DNA of 64,000 nucleotides, taken from the NCBI RefSeq assembly GCF_026004055.1, contig NZ_BPIJ01000003.1:154406-218405 (forward strand), given 5' to 3'. The notes beneath the pieces were generated by a model that saw nothing but the letters and a program-made list of their open reading frames with translations, did not search any database and was not told the origin of the DNA. Below, piece after piece: positions 27,852 to 38,615 of this stretch. Made by a program: the position numbers and the translations under genes. The DNA is from Meiothermus sp. (GTDB lineage Bacteria; Deinococcota; Deinococci; Deinococcales; Thermaceae). The first letter of the stretch is position 1, and every line of letters begins with the position of its first letter.

Positions 27852-28604
27852 TTATAGCCCTGTCGGGTGCGCCAAAAACACCCAGGGCAGGCCGAATTCT
27901 TCTTCCAGCCGCGCCGCCAGGGCCCTGACCCCAAAGGTCTCGCTGTCGTAGTGGCCGGCGTAGATTACGTTGATGCCCAGTTCAAAAGGCTCGTGGTAGT
28001 GGGCGTGCGAGGGCTCGCCGGTGATGTAGAGGTCGCAGCCCAGGGCTTTGGCCAGCCCCACATCGCCAGCCCCGCCGCCCGAGACGATGCCCACCCGGCG
28101 CACCTCCTCGAGGCCTCCTTTGTGAACCAGGGGCTGCATTCCGGTCAGCTCGCCGATGCGGTCTTCTACCTCGGCCAGGGGCCTGGGCTCGGAGAAATGC
28201 CCCACACAACCAATGGGGCCGTACTTGGGGTGAGGAAACGGCTCCAGGTCGCGCAACCCCAGCTCACGGGCTAGCACCGCGTTGTTGCCCACCTCGGGAT
28301 GGGCGTCGAGCGGAAGGTGGGCCGTGTAGAGGCTAATGCCTGCCAGAAAAAGCCTTTCCAGGCGTTTCTTCTGGTAGCCCACAATGGCAAACGGCTGCCC
28401 CCAGAAGAGCCCGTGATGGGTAATCAGAAAATCCACCTGGGCTTCCGCGGCCTGGTCGAAGATGACCTGGGCCGCATCCACCGAGACCCCGATTTTTCGC
28501 ACCTCGGCCTTTCCCTCCACCTGCAAGCCGTTGAGCGAGGGGTCTTTGAACTCGCGGATTTTTAGGTACTCGTCCAGCCAGCGAACCAAAACATCGCGCT
28601 GCAT
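27852..28604 (-). CDS. Nif3-like dinuclear metal center protein
   Basis: 250 residues, Nif3/YbgI (GTP cyclohydrolase I type 2 homolog) family. Metal-binding histidines are visible in LITHHGLFWG near residue 60 and in INVIYAGHYDSETFGV near the C-terminus, with NGLQVEGK at the N-terminus. Family members form toroidal hexamers with two metal ions per subunit; their physiological role is unsettled. Located between murE and tmk. Confidence 0.9.
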   Translation of the reverse strand: MQRDVLVRWLDEYLKIREFKDPSLNGLQVEGKAEVRKIGVSVDAAQVIFDQAAEAQVDFLITHHGLFWGQPFAIVGYQKKRLERLFLAGISLYTAHLPLDAHPEVGNNAVLARELGLRDLEPFPHPKYGPIGCVGHFSEPRPLAEVEDRIGELTGMQPLVHKGGLEEVRRVGIVSGGGAGDVGLAKALGCDLYITGEPSHAHYHEPFELGINVIYAGHYDSETFGVRALAARLEEEFGLPWVFLAHPTGL

Positions 28605-28648
28605 AGCCCAAGTCTATCCCACGGCCGGCTCGGTTATTGACCCTGCCT

Positions 28649-30097
28649 CTAAGCCTTCAGCCCAGCTTCCTCCAGCGCCCGGCGCACCTCCTCCACCTCG
28701 TTCCAGGGCAATACCTCGGTGCTGCGCTCGAGCGTCCGCTCATGGCCCTTGCCGGAGAAGAGCAGCGTATCGCCGGGCCGGGCCTGGCCAATGGCATAGC
28801 GGATGGCCTCGCGCCGGTCGGGCACCAGCACGTAGCGGCGGGGGTCGCCGTGGGCCTGGGCCATGGTCTGCAAAATTGCCTCCAGCGGCTCGGTGCGGTG
28901 GTCTTCCTCGGTAAAGATGGCCAGGTCGGCCAGGCGCGCCGCCACCTGCCCGATGCCGGTTCGGCGGCTTTTATCCTGGTTGCCGGCAGCCCCTATCACC
29001 AGCAGCAGGCGGTTTTGCGTGGTGGGGCGCAGGGTCAGGAGGGCCGCCTCGAGGCTGGCCCCGGTGTGGGCAAAGTCCACCACCACCCGAAAAGGCTCGC
29101 TCTGCAAAAGTTGCATCCGGCCCGGTACGCCGGGAAAACTAGCAAGCCCGGCCTGGAGTTGTGCCACCGAGAGGCCCATCCGACTCGCAGCAGCCAGGGC
29201 CGCCAGGGCGTTTTCGGCGTTGAAGCGCCCCAGCATGGGCAGCTGCACCGGGAACGACCCGATGGGTGAGATGACCTCAAACCCCAGGCCGTTGCTGCTT
29301 TCTACCAGGTGCTGTAGCCGCCAGTCGCCCTGGGCACCATACGTCCAGGTCTGGGGGCGCCCCGCCAGGGTTTGTGTCCATGGGTTGTCGCTGTTGATCA
29401 CCGCAAACCTCGAGCGCTCCAAAAGCTTTCTCTTCTCGGCAAAGTAGTTCTCCATGCTGCCGTGCAGGTCGAGGTGGTCTTCGTACAGGTTGGTGAAGAT
29501 GCCTACTTCGTATTCCAGGCCCCGCACCCGCTCCAAAGCCAGCGCATGGCTGCTCACCTCGAGCACGGCCTGCCGGCAGCCCGCCGCGCCAAAGCGGTGT
29601 AGCATCTCCTGCACCTGCGGGGCCTCAGGGGTGGTGAAGTGGCCGGGCAGAAAAAGCTCTTCATCGCCAATTTTGACCCCCACCGTGGAGAGCCGGCCCA
29701 CCGGCGGGTAAGCCGACTGGAGCAGGTGGTGCAGCAACACCGCAACGGTGGTCTTGCCCTTGGAGCCGGTCACGCCTACCAGCTTCAGCTTTTGCGCCGG
29801 ATAGCCCCAGAAGGCCGCCGAAAGGTCGGCCAGGGCGGCGCGCGTATCGGGCACCCGCAGGTAGGGTACGCTCAGGTTCAGCTCGAGCATCCCCACCACC
29901 GCCACCGCGCCCTTTGCAAGGGCCTGGGGAATGTAGTCGTGCCCATCGAAGGGCTTGCGGCTGGGCAAGGGCACCCCGGGTATGGCCACAAATACAAAAC
30001 CGGGCTGCACCAGACGCGAGTCGTGCGTGATGCCCGCCACTTCCACAGGGGGGGCACTCTGGCCAAACAGGGAAAATAGCTCCGCCAGCGTCGGCAT
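28649..30097 (-). CDS. murE: UDP-N-acetylmuramyl-tripeptide synthetase MurE
   Basis: 482 residues; adds the third amino acid to UDP-MurNAc-L-Ala-D-Glu. Visible: N-terminal UDP-binding domain (GITHDSRLVQPGFVFVAIPG), ATP loop GVTGSKGKTTVAVLLHHLL near residue 115, EVSSHALALERVRGLEYEVG, and the C-terminal VDFAHTGASLEAAL. The substrate-selecting motif, DNPR in meso-diaminopimelate enzymes, is replaced by EEDHRTEP. That fits the L-ornithine peptidoglycan known from the Thermus/Meiothermus lineage. Last 40 residues normal. Confidence 0.93.
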   Translation of the reverse strand: MPTLAELFSLFGQSAPPVEVAGITHDSRLVQPGFVFVAIPGVPLPSRKPFDGHDYIPQALAKGAVAVVGMLELNLSVPYLRVPDTRAALADLSAAFWGYPAQKLKLVGVTGSKGKTTVAVLLHHLLQSAYPPVGRLSTVGVKIGDEELFLPGHFTTPEAPQVQEMLHRFGAAGCRQAVLEVSSHALALERVRGLEYEVGIFTNLYEDHLDLHGSMENYFAEKRKLLERSRFAVINSDNPWTQTLAGRPQTWTYGAQGDWRLQHLVESSNGLGFEVISPIGSFPVQLPMLGRFNAENALAALAAASRMGLSVAQLQAGLASFPGVPGRMQLLQSEPFRVVVDFAHTGASLEAALLTLRPTTQNRLLLVIGAAGNQDKSRRTGIGQVAARLADLAIFTEEDHRTEPLEAILQTMAQAHGDPRRYVLVPDRREAIRYAIGQARPGDTLLFSGKGHERTLERSTEVLPWNEVEEVRRALEEAGLKA

Positions 30098-30118
30098 GGG
30101 GTTTAGTTTAGCGCCTGC

Positions 30119-30517
30119 TTAGCGCTCCTCCAGCCGCTCTACGGCTCCACCCACCCGCACCCACTCGGTAAAACCACCCTCGATATGGCACACCGGCTCC
30201 AGACCCATCCGCTGCACCGTTTGGGCGGCCAGGGCCGAGCGCCAGCCCCCCGCGCAGTAGAAGACAAACTTCTTGCCCGAGGCGAAGATGGGCTTGTGGT
30301 AGGGGCTTTCGGGATCTACCCAGAACTCGAGCATGCCCCGCGGGGCGTGGAAGGCACCGGGAATCTTGCCTTCGCGCTTTAGCTCGCGGATATCGCGCAG
30401 ATCCACAAACACATAGTCGGGGTGGCCCAGGTAGCCCAGGGCCTCCTCGGCTTTGATGGTCTCGATCTCGGCCAGGGCGGCCTCGAGCAAGGCTTTGTAA
30501 CCAACCTTCAGGCCCAT
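30119..30517 (-). CDS. Rhodanese domain protein
   Basis: 132 residues, a single rhodanese domain with an N-terminal helical extension. The active-site loop is FYCAGGWRSALAAQ (catalytic Cys near residue 88), preceded by VFVDLRDIRELKREGKIPGA. Such proteins carry persulfide sulfur, possibly for tRNA thiolation or cofactor synthesis. Encoded just upstream of murE on the same strand with a 21-bp gap; no clear functional link to it. Confidence 0.88.
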   Translation of the reverse strand: MGLKVGYKALLEAALAEIETIKAEEALGYLGHPDYVFVDLRDIRELKREGKIPGAFHAPRGMLEFWVDPESPYHKPIFASGKKFVFYCAGGWRSALAAQTVQRMGLEPVCHIEGGFTEWVRVGGAVERLEER

Positions 30518-30558
30518 GCCTCAATTTACTCATCCAGGCCGTTTAAGCTAGGTGGGTT

Positions 30559-30960
30559 ATGCGAATGCTTTGGTGGCTCCTTCCTTTGCTGCTCTCGGCC
30601 TGTGTGGTCGTGCGGCCCGAACCCACCCCTCCCCCACCGGTGCGGCCCGTGCCGCAGTCCACCGGCTTCGTGCTCAACGCGCGGCTGGGCCTGCCGCCCT
30701 ATCCCGGCAGTGTGGCCCTCAAGCGTGAGGAGCGGGGCGGCTCGAGCGAGGCCGAGTTCGAGACCCGCGATACCCTCGAGCAGGTTTATAGCTTCTTCCA
30801 CAACTGGCTCACCAGCCGGGGCTGGGTGCGCACCCGCCTCGAGTACAAAGGCCCCGCTACCAAAGTGGAGGCGGTGTATCAGCGGGGCGCCGAGCGCTTC
30901 AAGCTCGAGCTCGACCAGCAGGGCCGTAGCGGGCGGTATAAGCTCGAGATCGATTTCTAG
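30559..30960 (+). CDS. Small lipoprotein with domain shared with the DUF4384 protein
   Basis: 133 residues. [15 protein letters not shown] is a lipoprotein signal (Cys15), followed by a proline-rich linker. Residues 50-133 ([19 protein letters not shown], then [16 protein letters not shown] and YKLEIDF at the end) align by eye with the C-terminal 80 residues of the protein at 34628-35506 (VEQVFDYYHRDLVSKGWV, YEAEYRRGGDRLEVSI). Both probably belong to one small alpha/beta envelope domain of unknown function. AGGTGGG precedes the ATG. Convergent with hisD, stops overlapping by 4 bp. Confidence 0.72.
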   Translation: MRMLWWLLPLLLSACVVVRPEPTPPPPVRPVPQSTGFVLNARLGLPPYPGSVALKREERGGSSEAEFETRDTLEQVYSFFHNWLTSRGWVRTRLEYKGPATKVEAVYQRGAERFKLELDQQGRSGRYKLEIDF

Positions 30961-32204
30961 TCCTTCCTTCTGCGATCCAGGGCCCGGGCATGGGCTTCCA
31001 GACCCTCCTCGCGGGCCATGTGGGCCCCCAGCACCGAGAGCTTGCTGGCCGCTTCATGGGTGAGCCCCACCACCGGAATCACCTTGAAAAAATCGCGCAG
31101 CGAGAGCCCCCCGCCAAAACGGGCCGTGCCGGAGGTGGGCATCACGTGGCTGGGGCCTGCAATGTAATCACCCAGCGCCTCGCAGGAATGTTCTCCCAGG
31201 AAAACGCCTCCGGCATTGCGCACCATTCCCAGGGCGGCCAGGGGGTCGTGAATGGAGAGGCACAGGTGCTCAGGGGCGTACAGGTTGGAAAGCTCCAGGG
31301 CTTGCTCCAGATGCTCTACCAGCACCAGCCCGCTGCGCTCCAGAGCCTGACGGGCGATGGAAGCCCTGGGCAGGTCAGCCAGCTGGCGCTCGAGCTCCTC
31401 CGCGACCCGCTCCAGTAGCTCCCGGTACGGTGAGAGCAGCCAGGCTTCGGAGTCCGGGCCGTGTTCGGCCTGGGCCAAGAGGTCGGCGGCCAGGAGTTTG
31501 GGGTCGGCGGAGGCATCGGCGATGATGAGGGTCTCGGTAGGCCCCGGCAGGCCCTCCATGCCCACCACCCCGTACACCTCGCGCTTGGCCAGCACCACAT
31601 AGCGGTTGCCCGGCCCCATGATTTTGTCGACCCGGGGCACCGTCTCGGTGCCGTAGGCCAGGGCGCCAATGGCCTGGGCCCCGCCCATGCCAAACAGACG
31701 GTCGGCCCCCGCTACCCAGGCCGCCGCCAGAATGCCGGGGTGCACCCGGGGCGGCGAGGCTATCACAATCTCGCCCACCCCCGCTACTTTGGCCGGCACC
31801 GCCGTCATGAGCACGGTGGAGAGCAGCGGGGCCGACCCCCCCGGCACATAGACCCCGACCCGATCCAACGGGCGCACCAGTTGGCCCAGCACCCCCTCCG
31901 GCCCGGCCTCCAGAAAACCGCCCATGGGCTCGCGCCGATAGAAAGCTTCGATGCGCTCCTTGGCGGTCTCGAGGGCATCTCGCAGGTCGGCATCCAGGCT
32001 CTCGTAGGCCTCGCGCCAGACCCGCTTGGGAATCTCCTCCACCCCGTGCCCATCTATTTCCTGGCTAATCCGCTGCAAGGCTGCGTCGCCTTCGTGCTCG
32101 ACCTGATGCAAGATGTACCGCACTGTTTCCAGTGCATCGCCATATTCCACCGTCATGCGGCGGCTTTTGAAGTGATCGAGGATTTGCTCTGGGGTTTTGA
32201 TCAT
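30957..32204 (-). CDS. hisD: Histidinol dehydrogenase
   Basis: 415 residues; oxidises L-histidinol to histidine in two NAD-dependent steps using zinc. Family signatures: [19 protein letters not shown] near residue 120, [17 protein letters not shown] near 215, the zinc-site regions [10 protein letters not shown] and [12 protein letters not shown], and the C-terminal HAARALDRR-like basic end. Length is normal. Other his genes are not in the window, so hisD is dispersed here as in Thermus. Confidence 0.96.
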   Translation of the reverse strand: MIKTPEQILDHFKSRRMTVEYGDALETVRYILHQVEHEGDAALQRISQEIDGHGVEEIPKRVWREAYESLDADLRDALETAKERIEAFYRREPMGGFLEAGPEGVLGQLVRPLDRVGVYVPGGSAPLLSTVLMTAVPAKVAGVGEIVIASPPRVHPGILAAAWVAGADRLFGMGGAQAIGALAYGTETVPRVDKIMGPGNRYVVLAKREVYGVVGMEGLPGPTETLIIADASADPKLLAADLLAQAEHGPDSEAWLLSPYRELLERVAEELERQLADLPRASIARQALERSGLVLVEHLEQALELSNLYAPEHLCLSIHDPLAALGMVRNAGGVFLGEHSCEALGDYIAGPSHVMPTSGTARFGGGLSLRDFFKVIPVVGLTHEAASKLSVLGAHMAREEGLEAHARALDRRRKD

Positions 32205-32363
32205 AGATAGCCCTTCATCGGCGCAGGAATGGTCGCAGGTTGCAGAACAAAGAACAGTTGTCAGAGGTCAGGAGCTGAAAACACAGGTACTTTCTTTGCC
32301 ATCGGCTATTGGCCCTCAAGGGTTATGGTTTCGCTTGCAATCTTTAGCTTCGAGCCGGCCCTC

Positions 32364-33149
32364 CTAGTTATATCGTCTACGACGACGGCGGCGGCGGGGA
32401 GCAGTGTCTTTTTCACGTTCTTTGGGGGGCTCACCCGAAACCACCCGGGGCTTGCCGGGCTCGGTGGCTACCCCTCGAGCGCGGCTCGAGTTGCGCTGGA
32501 TGGTCTCCTGACGGCGCTCCAGCGATTGCGGGCGCTGTCCTGCCTCGAGGCGCTCTACCTGCACCAGCTCGGCCTCGAAGATGTGCTCCCCCACCTTCTG
32601 CGTGAGGCGCACCGGGTAGCCCGCCTCATCGAAGTAAAGCAGGCTGAGGCCGGGGCGCAGGCGGTAGACCCGCACACTTCGCTCTACCTTCTCGCCCGAG
32701 GCGATAACTTCCAGATTTTGATCGGGCAGGCGTTCGGCATAGGCTCGCCCCCCTACCAGGGCAAACTTTTCGACCCCGCCCACCTCCAGCTTGAGCGCCC
32801 CCACCGCCAGAATCAACGAGAGCGGGTCGTACATCTGGGTCAGGTAGGGGATGGCGAAGTCGTCCTTGCCTTGGCTCACCGTGACCAGCCCATCCTCGAG
32901 CGAAAACTCCACCTCCATCACCCGGGCCCCGTTGCCCTCTACCCGCTCACGGTAGCGGCGGGGCAGGCCCTCCTGATCTACCTCGCTCTCCCAGCGTTGC
33001 CGGGTTCTGGGCGGGGGCAGCTCGACATTGGCTTCCAGGGTCAGGCGCAGCCCGTCCCGGCGCGGCTCCACGGTCAGGCGCTGCTCGCCCGCCGGATGCC
33101 CGGCATACTTGAGGCTGTACCGGAGCGACTGCGGAATCGCCGTGTCCAT
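32364..33149 (-). CDS. Unknown protein with poly-arginine tail
   Basis: 261 residues, no signal peptide or membrane segment. Residues 1-200 are beta-rich (SLRYSLKYAGHPAGEQRLTV, RYRERVEGNGARVMEVEF, YLTQMYDPLSLILAVGAL) and resemble the DUF3108 type of fold, here apparently cytoplasmic. Residues 200-261 are a disordered, charged, Pro/Arg/Glu-rich tail that ends in eight consecutive arginines followed by YN. Such a tail could bind nucleic acid or acidic surfaces. I do not recognise the gene; hisD and a Rieske oxygenase flank it. Confidence 0.55.
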   Translation of the reverse strand: MDTAIPQSLRYSLKYAGHPAGEQRLTVEPRRDGLRLTLEANVELPPPRTRQRWESEVDQEGLPRRYRERVEGNGARVMEVEFSLEDGLVTVSQGKDDFAIPYLTQMYDPLSLILAVGALKLEVGGVEKFALVGGRAYAERLPDQNLEVIASGEKVERSVRVYRLRPGLSLLYFDEAGYPVRLTQKVGEHIFEAELVQVERLEAGQRPQSLERRQETIQRNSSRARGVATEPGKPRVVSGEPPKEREKDTAPRRRRRRRRYN

Positions 33150-33259
33150 GCTTTTATCCTACCAGCCCTGAAGGGGTAATCTCCGGGCTCGAGGGTTCAG
33201 CACCCAAGACAGCACACAAAATTTGGGTCATTTCCCCGCCCTCCGCCCTGGGTTTTGGC

Positions 33260-33301
33260 TATCGGCCAACGACGATTGACCATTGACTATGGACGATAGA
33301 C
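33260..33301 (+). repeat. Degenerate heptanucleotide array
   Basis: Six consecutive 7-bp units: TATCGGC CAACGAC, then GATTGAC CATTGAC, then TATGGAC GATAGAC. The last four share the form NATNGAC. Similar 7-bp-phased strings occur at 23522-23549, 56720-56740, 56829-56856, 61221-61248 and 61295-61329. Confidence 0.6.
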
Positions 33302-33308
33302 CCCCGCC

Positions 33309-34397
33309 CTACCCCAAGGCCTCCGAGAGCAGCCGGTGAAAATGATGCACCCCCTGCTCCCGCTTCACGCTGAAACGACCCTGGTGGTAGAAGCGGGACT
33401 TAACCCCTTTCTGCACGGCCTCCACCACCACCTCGTCCTCCCGCTCCACCCGGTCGAGGGCGGCCCCGGCCCCCGCCTCGAGCTTGCTGGCATCCCAAAC
33501 GTAGGGCAGAAACGAGACCTTGGTCAGCTCGGGGCCCAAGGGGCGCACCACGTTGACCGAGAGGCCCCAGGGGTAAAAGTTCAGCATCAGGTTGGGGAAC
33601 ACCCAGTAGTAGTAGGCGGCAATGCGCTTGCCGTAGTCGGGTGAGTCCTTGGGCAGCTCAAAGCAGGGCTCGCCGGGGGCCGCAATGCCCAGTTGCAGAT
33701 TGCACCAGTCGTAGATTTCGGTGGTATAGCTGCCGTAGTCGATGGCCGTGTTCAGCGAGGCGTGGATGTAGGGGATGTGGAAGCCCTCGAGGTAGTTGTC
33801 GCAGTAGAGCGCCCAGTGGGCCCGCACCAGGTAGTCGCGGGCCCGGGCCGGCTCAAAGTAAAACTGTTCAAAGGGCATCCAGCCCACGCGCGCCTCTATG
33901 GGCCTCAACACCTCCTCCAGTGGAACGGCAGGGTTCAGGCTGGCAAAGAGGAACTTCCCTTTCCCCCAGGTCGCAAAGGCCACCTTGGGCAGGTCATCTT
34001 TGGGGCTGGGGAAGCCCTGTACCCCTTCGAACTCCGGCATAGCCTGAAAACAACCGTCCAGGCCAAAGCGTCGCCCGTGGTAGCGGCAGCGCAAATAGCG
34101 GGCGTTGCCGCCGGTCTCGGCCACCAGCATCCCCCGGTGGGTGCAGACGTTGGAGAGGAGGTGCAGGCGGTCTTCAAAGTCGCGGGTCAGCACCAGGGGC
34201 TCGTCCAGGCAGCCCTCGAGCAGGGTAAAGGGCTTGACGGTACCGGGGGCCTTCAGGTCGTCGGTGTCGCCCACCCACTGCCAGCTCCGGGCAAAGACCT
34301 TTTCCTTGGCGGCCTCGTAGAGGGCCGGGTCTTTGTAGAAGCTCGAGGGCAGGGTGGCGGCCTGGGCAATCTCGGGGTGCACTTCAAGGGGTTTCAT
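33309..34397 (-). CDS. Rieske-type oxygenase, catalytic subunit
   Basis: 362 residues. The Rieske 2Fe-2S cluster site is NVCTHRGMLVAET (C-x-H) and CRYHGRRFGLDG (C-x2-H) near residues 80-120. The mononuclear iron site is DNYLEGFHIPYIHASLN near 210 (bridging Asp, two His). The layout resembles choline monooxygenase and other ring-hydroxylating or N-demethylating oxygenases. AAGGAG precedes the ATG. No reductase or ferredoxin partner is encoded nearby, so electrons must come from elsewhere. Substrate unknown. Confidence 0.88.
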   Translation of the reverse strand: MKPLEVHPEIAQAATLPSSFYKDPALYEAAKEKVFARSWQWVGDTDDLKAPGTVKPFTLLEGCLDEPLVLTRDFEDRLHLLSNVCTHRGMLVAETGGNARYLRCRYHGRRFGLDGCFQAMPEFEGVQGFPSPKDDLPKVAFATWGKGKFLFASLNPAVPLEEVLRPIEARVGWMPFEQFYFEPARARDYLVRAHWALYCDNYLEGFHIPYIHASLNTAIDYGSYTTEIYDWCNLQLGIAAPGEPCFELPKDSPDYGKRIAAYYYWVFPNLMLNFYPWGLSVNVVRPLGPELTKVSFLPYVWDASKLEAGAGAALDRVEREDEVVVEAVQKGVKSRFYHQGRFSVKREQGVHHFHRLLSEALG

Positions 34398-34489
34398 GGT
34401 TGCTCCTTGGCAGATTGGGCTGAGGTGGGATAAGCCAACAAACCAGGTCGGTACAGCCAGGCTTCGACTGTACGTCGGTCGCTAGGGTT

Positions 34490-34561
34490 TTATTTACCGG
34501 CAGCAATAATGGCCCTGGCAAAGCGCAATAGCTTGGTCTGAATATCGGACCAGGAGCGCAT
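34490..34561 (-). CDS. Possible 23-residue leaderless small protein
   Basis: A short open frame encoding a basic, amphipathic peptide that begins MRSWSDIQTKLLRFARA and ends in AAGK. A perfect TATAAT (34574-34569) lies 7 nt before the ATG, matching the leaderless arrangement seen at other genes here. However the TATAAT also forms the AT-rich tail of the terminator at 34583-34606, so chance is possible. No family recognised. Confidence 0.3.
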   Translation of the reverse strand: MRSWSDIQTKLLRFARAIIAAGK

Positions 34562-34568
34562 GGTTCCC

Positions 34569-34606
34569 ATTATAAAAGCAAATCCCCCCGCGCCTCGGCG
34601 GGGGGA
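34569..34606 (-). terminator. Terminator of the DUF4384 gene
   Basis: On the minus strand, a 9-bp GC stem (TCCCCCCGC at 34583-34591 with GCGGGGGGA at 34598-34606, plus-strand reading) with a 6-nt loop, followed by TTTGCTTTTATAAT. It lies 22-45 nt after the stop at 34628. Confidence 0.75.
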
Positions 34607-34627
34607 AGAGAGCGCTGTAGGCGCCTT

Positions 34628-35506
34628 TTACCGACCCCACTCCAGCTTGACCACCAGTTCGCCGCCTCTGGGGTTTATGCTCACCTCGAGCCTATCCCCT
34701 CCGCGGCGGTACTCTGCCTCGTAGGCCGGGTTCTTCTTACCCTTCTTAGACTTGAAGTTCACCTTCACCCAGCCCTTGGACACCAGGTCGCGGTGGTAGT
34801 AGTCAAAAACCTGCTCCACATCGCCCCCTCGGTAGGCCACGCGGTACTCGGTGTCCTCGCGCTCTTCCCACAGCACCCCGTAGCCCGGTACGGGGGTGAT
34901 AAAGAAAATGGGCGGCTTAGGCGTTGCCCCCACGGGCGGCTGGGGGTTGCTGGCCCAACGGGGCTGCACGTTGTAGTGCACCACGTCGCTCACCCAGTCC
35001 TGGTCGGGCAGCGGGGTGACCACAATCGAGAGGGCCCGGGCCAGGTTGCTGGCCCCCTGCACCCGCATCTGCCCGCTCTTGATGTCGGCCATCTGCGCGA
35101 GCGAGAGCGGCGTGCGGCTGGCCACCGCCAGCACCTGGTCTATCCCGGCAGGCCCGCTGATGGTGAACTCGTAGCGCGCCCCACCCTCGGGAAAGACCCG
35201 GGTCTCGCCCGCACGCAGGAAGTTGTTCTGGTTGAAGGGGTTGGGCAGGATCAGGTCAATCTGGCCATCGGCGTTGATGTTGAACAGGTACACGTAGGCA
35301 TTTTGGTTGACCTGGACGTAGATTTTGATCTTGTCGCCGAAGTAGTAGGTGGCGTTACCCAACCCCGAAGGGTCGCGGTCGAGCCAGGTCTGTACGCTAA
35401 GGTCGGTGGGTACCGGGTTGAGGATGATGCCCTGGGGGCTCATCACCGGCGTTGCAGAGGCCATCAGGCCCAACAATCCGACCATGCTTACAAGCAGTCG
35501 CTTCAT
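34628..35506 (-). CDS. DUF4384 envelope protein with extra C-terminal domain
   Basis: 292 residues. Signal peptide MKRLLVSMVGLLGLMASA, then a DUF4384-type beta domain (YYFGDKIKIYVQVNQNAYVY, LFNINADGQIDLILPNPF, and the RAGETRVFPEGG stretch) as found in secreted proteins linked to the cell surface. A Pro-rich linker near 200 joins a C-terminal domain, about residues 210-292, that matches the lipoprotein at 30559-30960. A GAGGAACGAG ribosome binding site precedes the ATG. Probable cell-envelope protein; activity unknown. Confidence 0.75.
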   Translation of the reverse strand: MKRLLVSMVGLLGLMASATPVMSPQGIILNPVPTDLSVQTWLDRDPSGLGNATYYFGDKIKIYVQVNQNAYVYLFNINADGQIDLILPNPFNQNNFLRAGETRVFPEGGARYEFTISGPAGIDQVLAVASRTPLSLAQMADIKSGQMRVQGASNLARALSIVVTPLPDQDWVSDVVHYNVQPRWASNPQPPVGATPKPPIFFITPVPGYGVLWEEREDTEYRVAYRGGDVEQVFDYYHRDLVSKGWVKVNFKSKKGKKNPAYEAEYRRGGDRLEVSINPRGGELVVKLEWGR

Positions 35507-35612
35507 CTCGTTCCTCCTGAACCCAGGGTAGGAAACCCGAAGCCCCCTGCCATGAAGACCGCATCAGCAAAACTTAACCTTGGCGTTGAGCGATTCTTTA
35601 GTTGCTAGACCC

Positions 35613-35650
35613 AAAAACCCCCTTATGCGAAAACTGCATAAAGGGGGTTT
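35613..35650 (-). terminator. Terminator downstream of tRNA-Val
   Basis: On the minus strand AACCCCCTTTATGC pairs with GCATAAGGGGGTT (one bulged base) around a 7-nt loop, ending in a TTTTTGG tract. It lies just after the CCA end of tRNA-Val. Confidence 0.75.
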
Positions 35651-35663
35651 GGTGTTTTGGACT

Positions 35664-35739
35664 TGGTGGGCGACGAGGGACTCGAACCCCCGACTTCATC
35701 CTTGTAAGGGATGCACTCTACCGACTGAGTTAGTCGCCC
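35664..35739 (-). tRNA. tRNA-Val (anticodon TAC)
   Basis: 76 nt with encoded CCA. Acceptor GGGCGAC/GTCGCCC, anticodon stem CATCC/GGATG with loop CTTACAA (anticodon TAC, reads GUA/GUG), T-arm GGGGGTTCGAGTCCCTC-like. All four arms fold. It is the last of three minus-strand tRNA genes, three bases from tRNA-Glu. Confidence 0.95.
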
Positions 35740-35742
35740 TTA

Positions 35743-35818
35743 TGGTGACCCCAAGGGGATTCGAACCCCTGTTACCGCCGTGAGAGGGCGGCGTCCTAGG
35801 CCACTAGACGATGGGGCC
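35743..35818 (-). tRNA. tRNA-Glu (anticodon CTC)
   Basis: 76 nt with encoded CCA. Acceptor GGCCCCA/TGGGGTC (one G-U pair), anticodon stem CCGCC/GGCGG with loop CTCTCAC (anticodon CTC, reads GAG), T-arm with GGTTCGAATCC. Three bases separate its CCA from the next tRNA, so the two are processed from one transcript. Confidence 0.95.
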
Positions 35819-35901
35819 CCTGAAGGTTTTGGCTCGGCGGGGATGGGCCCGCCCACAAGACCGTTCATAAGGGTAGCATAGGCTTGCCGGTTCGTAAAGC
35901 C

Positions 35902-35930
35902 AAACCCCCGGGCAAAGCCCGAGGGTTTTT
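35902..35930 (-). terminator. Terminator-like hairpin after tRNA-Lys
   Basis: On the minus strand CCCTCGGGC pairs with GCCCGGGGG around TTT, then TTTGGCTTT. It starts right after the CCA of tRNA-Lys and separates it from the tRNA-Glu/Val pair. Confidence 0.65.
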
Positions 35931-36006
35931 TGGTGGACCGCACAGGACTCGAACCTGTGACCAACCGATTAAAAGTCGGTTGCTCTACCAACTGAGCTAG
36001 CGGTCC
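35931..36006 (-). tRNA. tRNA-Lys (anticodon TTT)
   Basis: 76 nt with encoded CCA. Acceptor GGACCGC/GCGGTCC, anticodon stem ACCGA/TCGGT with loop CTTTTAA (anticodon TTT), T-arm ACAGG/CCTGT with TTCGAGT loop. All arms pair. Confidence 0.95.
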
Positions 36007-36094
36007 GGTTTAGCAGCCTGTGGAGCAGTAAGCTTCCTACAGCCTTAGAGATTATAGGCAAAGGGCCTTCGGTTGTCTATAGCGCAAGGGGCTT

Positions 36095-36129
36095 AAAAAA
36101 GGCCGAGGGCCGGTGCTTGACCGACCCTC
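36095..36129 (-). terminator. Terminator of the cytochrome oxidase operon
   Basis: On the minus strand GAGGGTCGGT pairs with ACCGGCCCTC (one T-G pair) around CAAGC, followed by GGCC and six T residues. It lies 15 bp after the ctaDE stop. Confidence 0.8.
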
Positions 36130-36143
36130 GAGCCCCGTTCAAC

Positions 36144-38615
<2,472 letters not shown>

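Noticed and set aside
33260..33301. CRISPR array
   Set aside because: Units are 7 bp without spacers, and no cas genes are present in the window.
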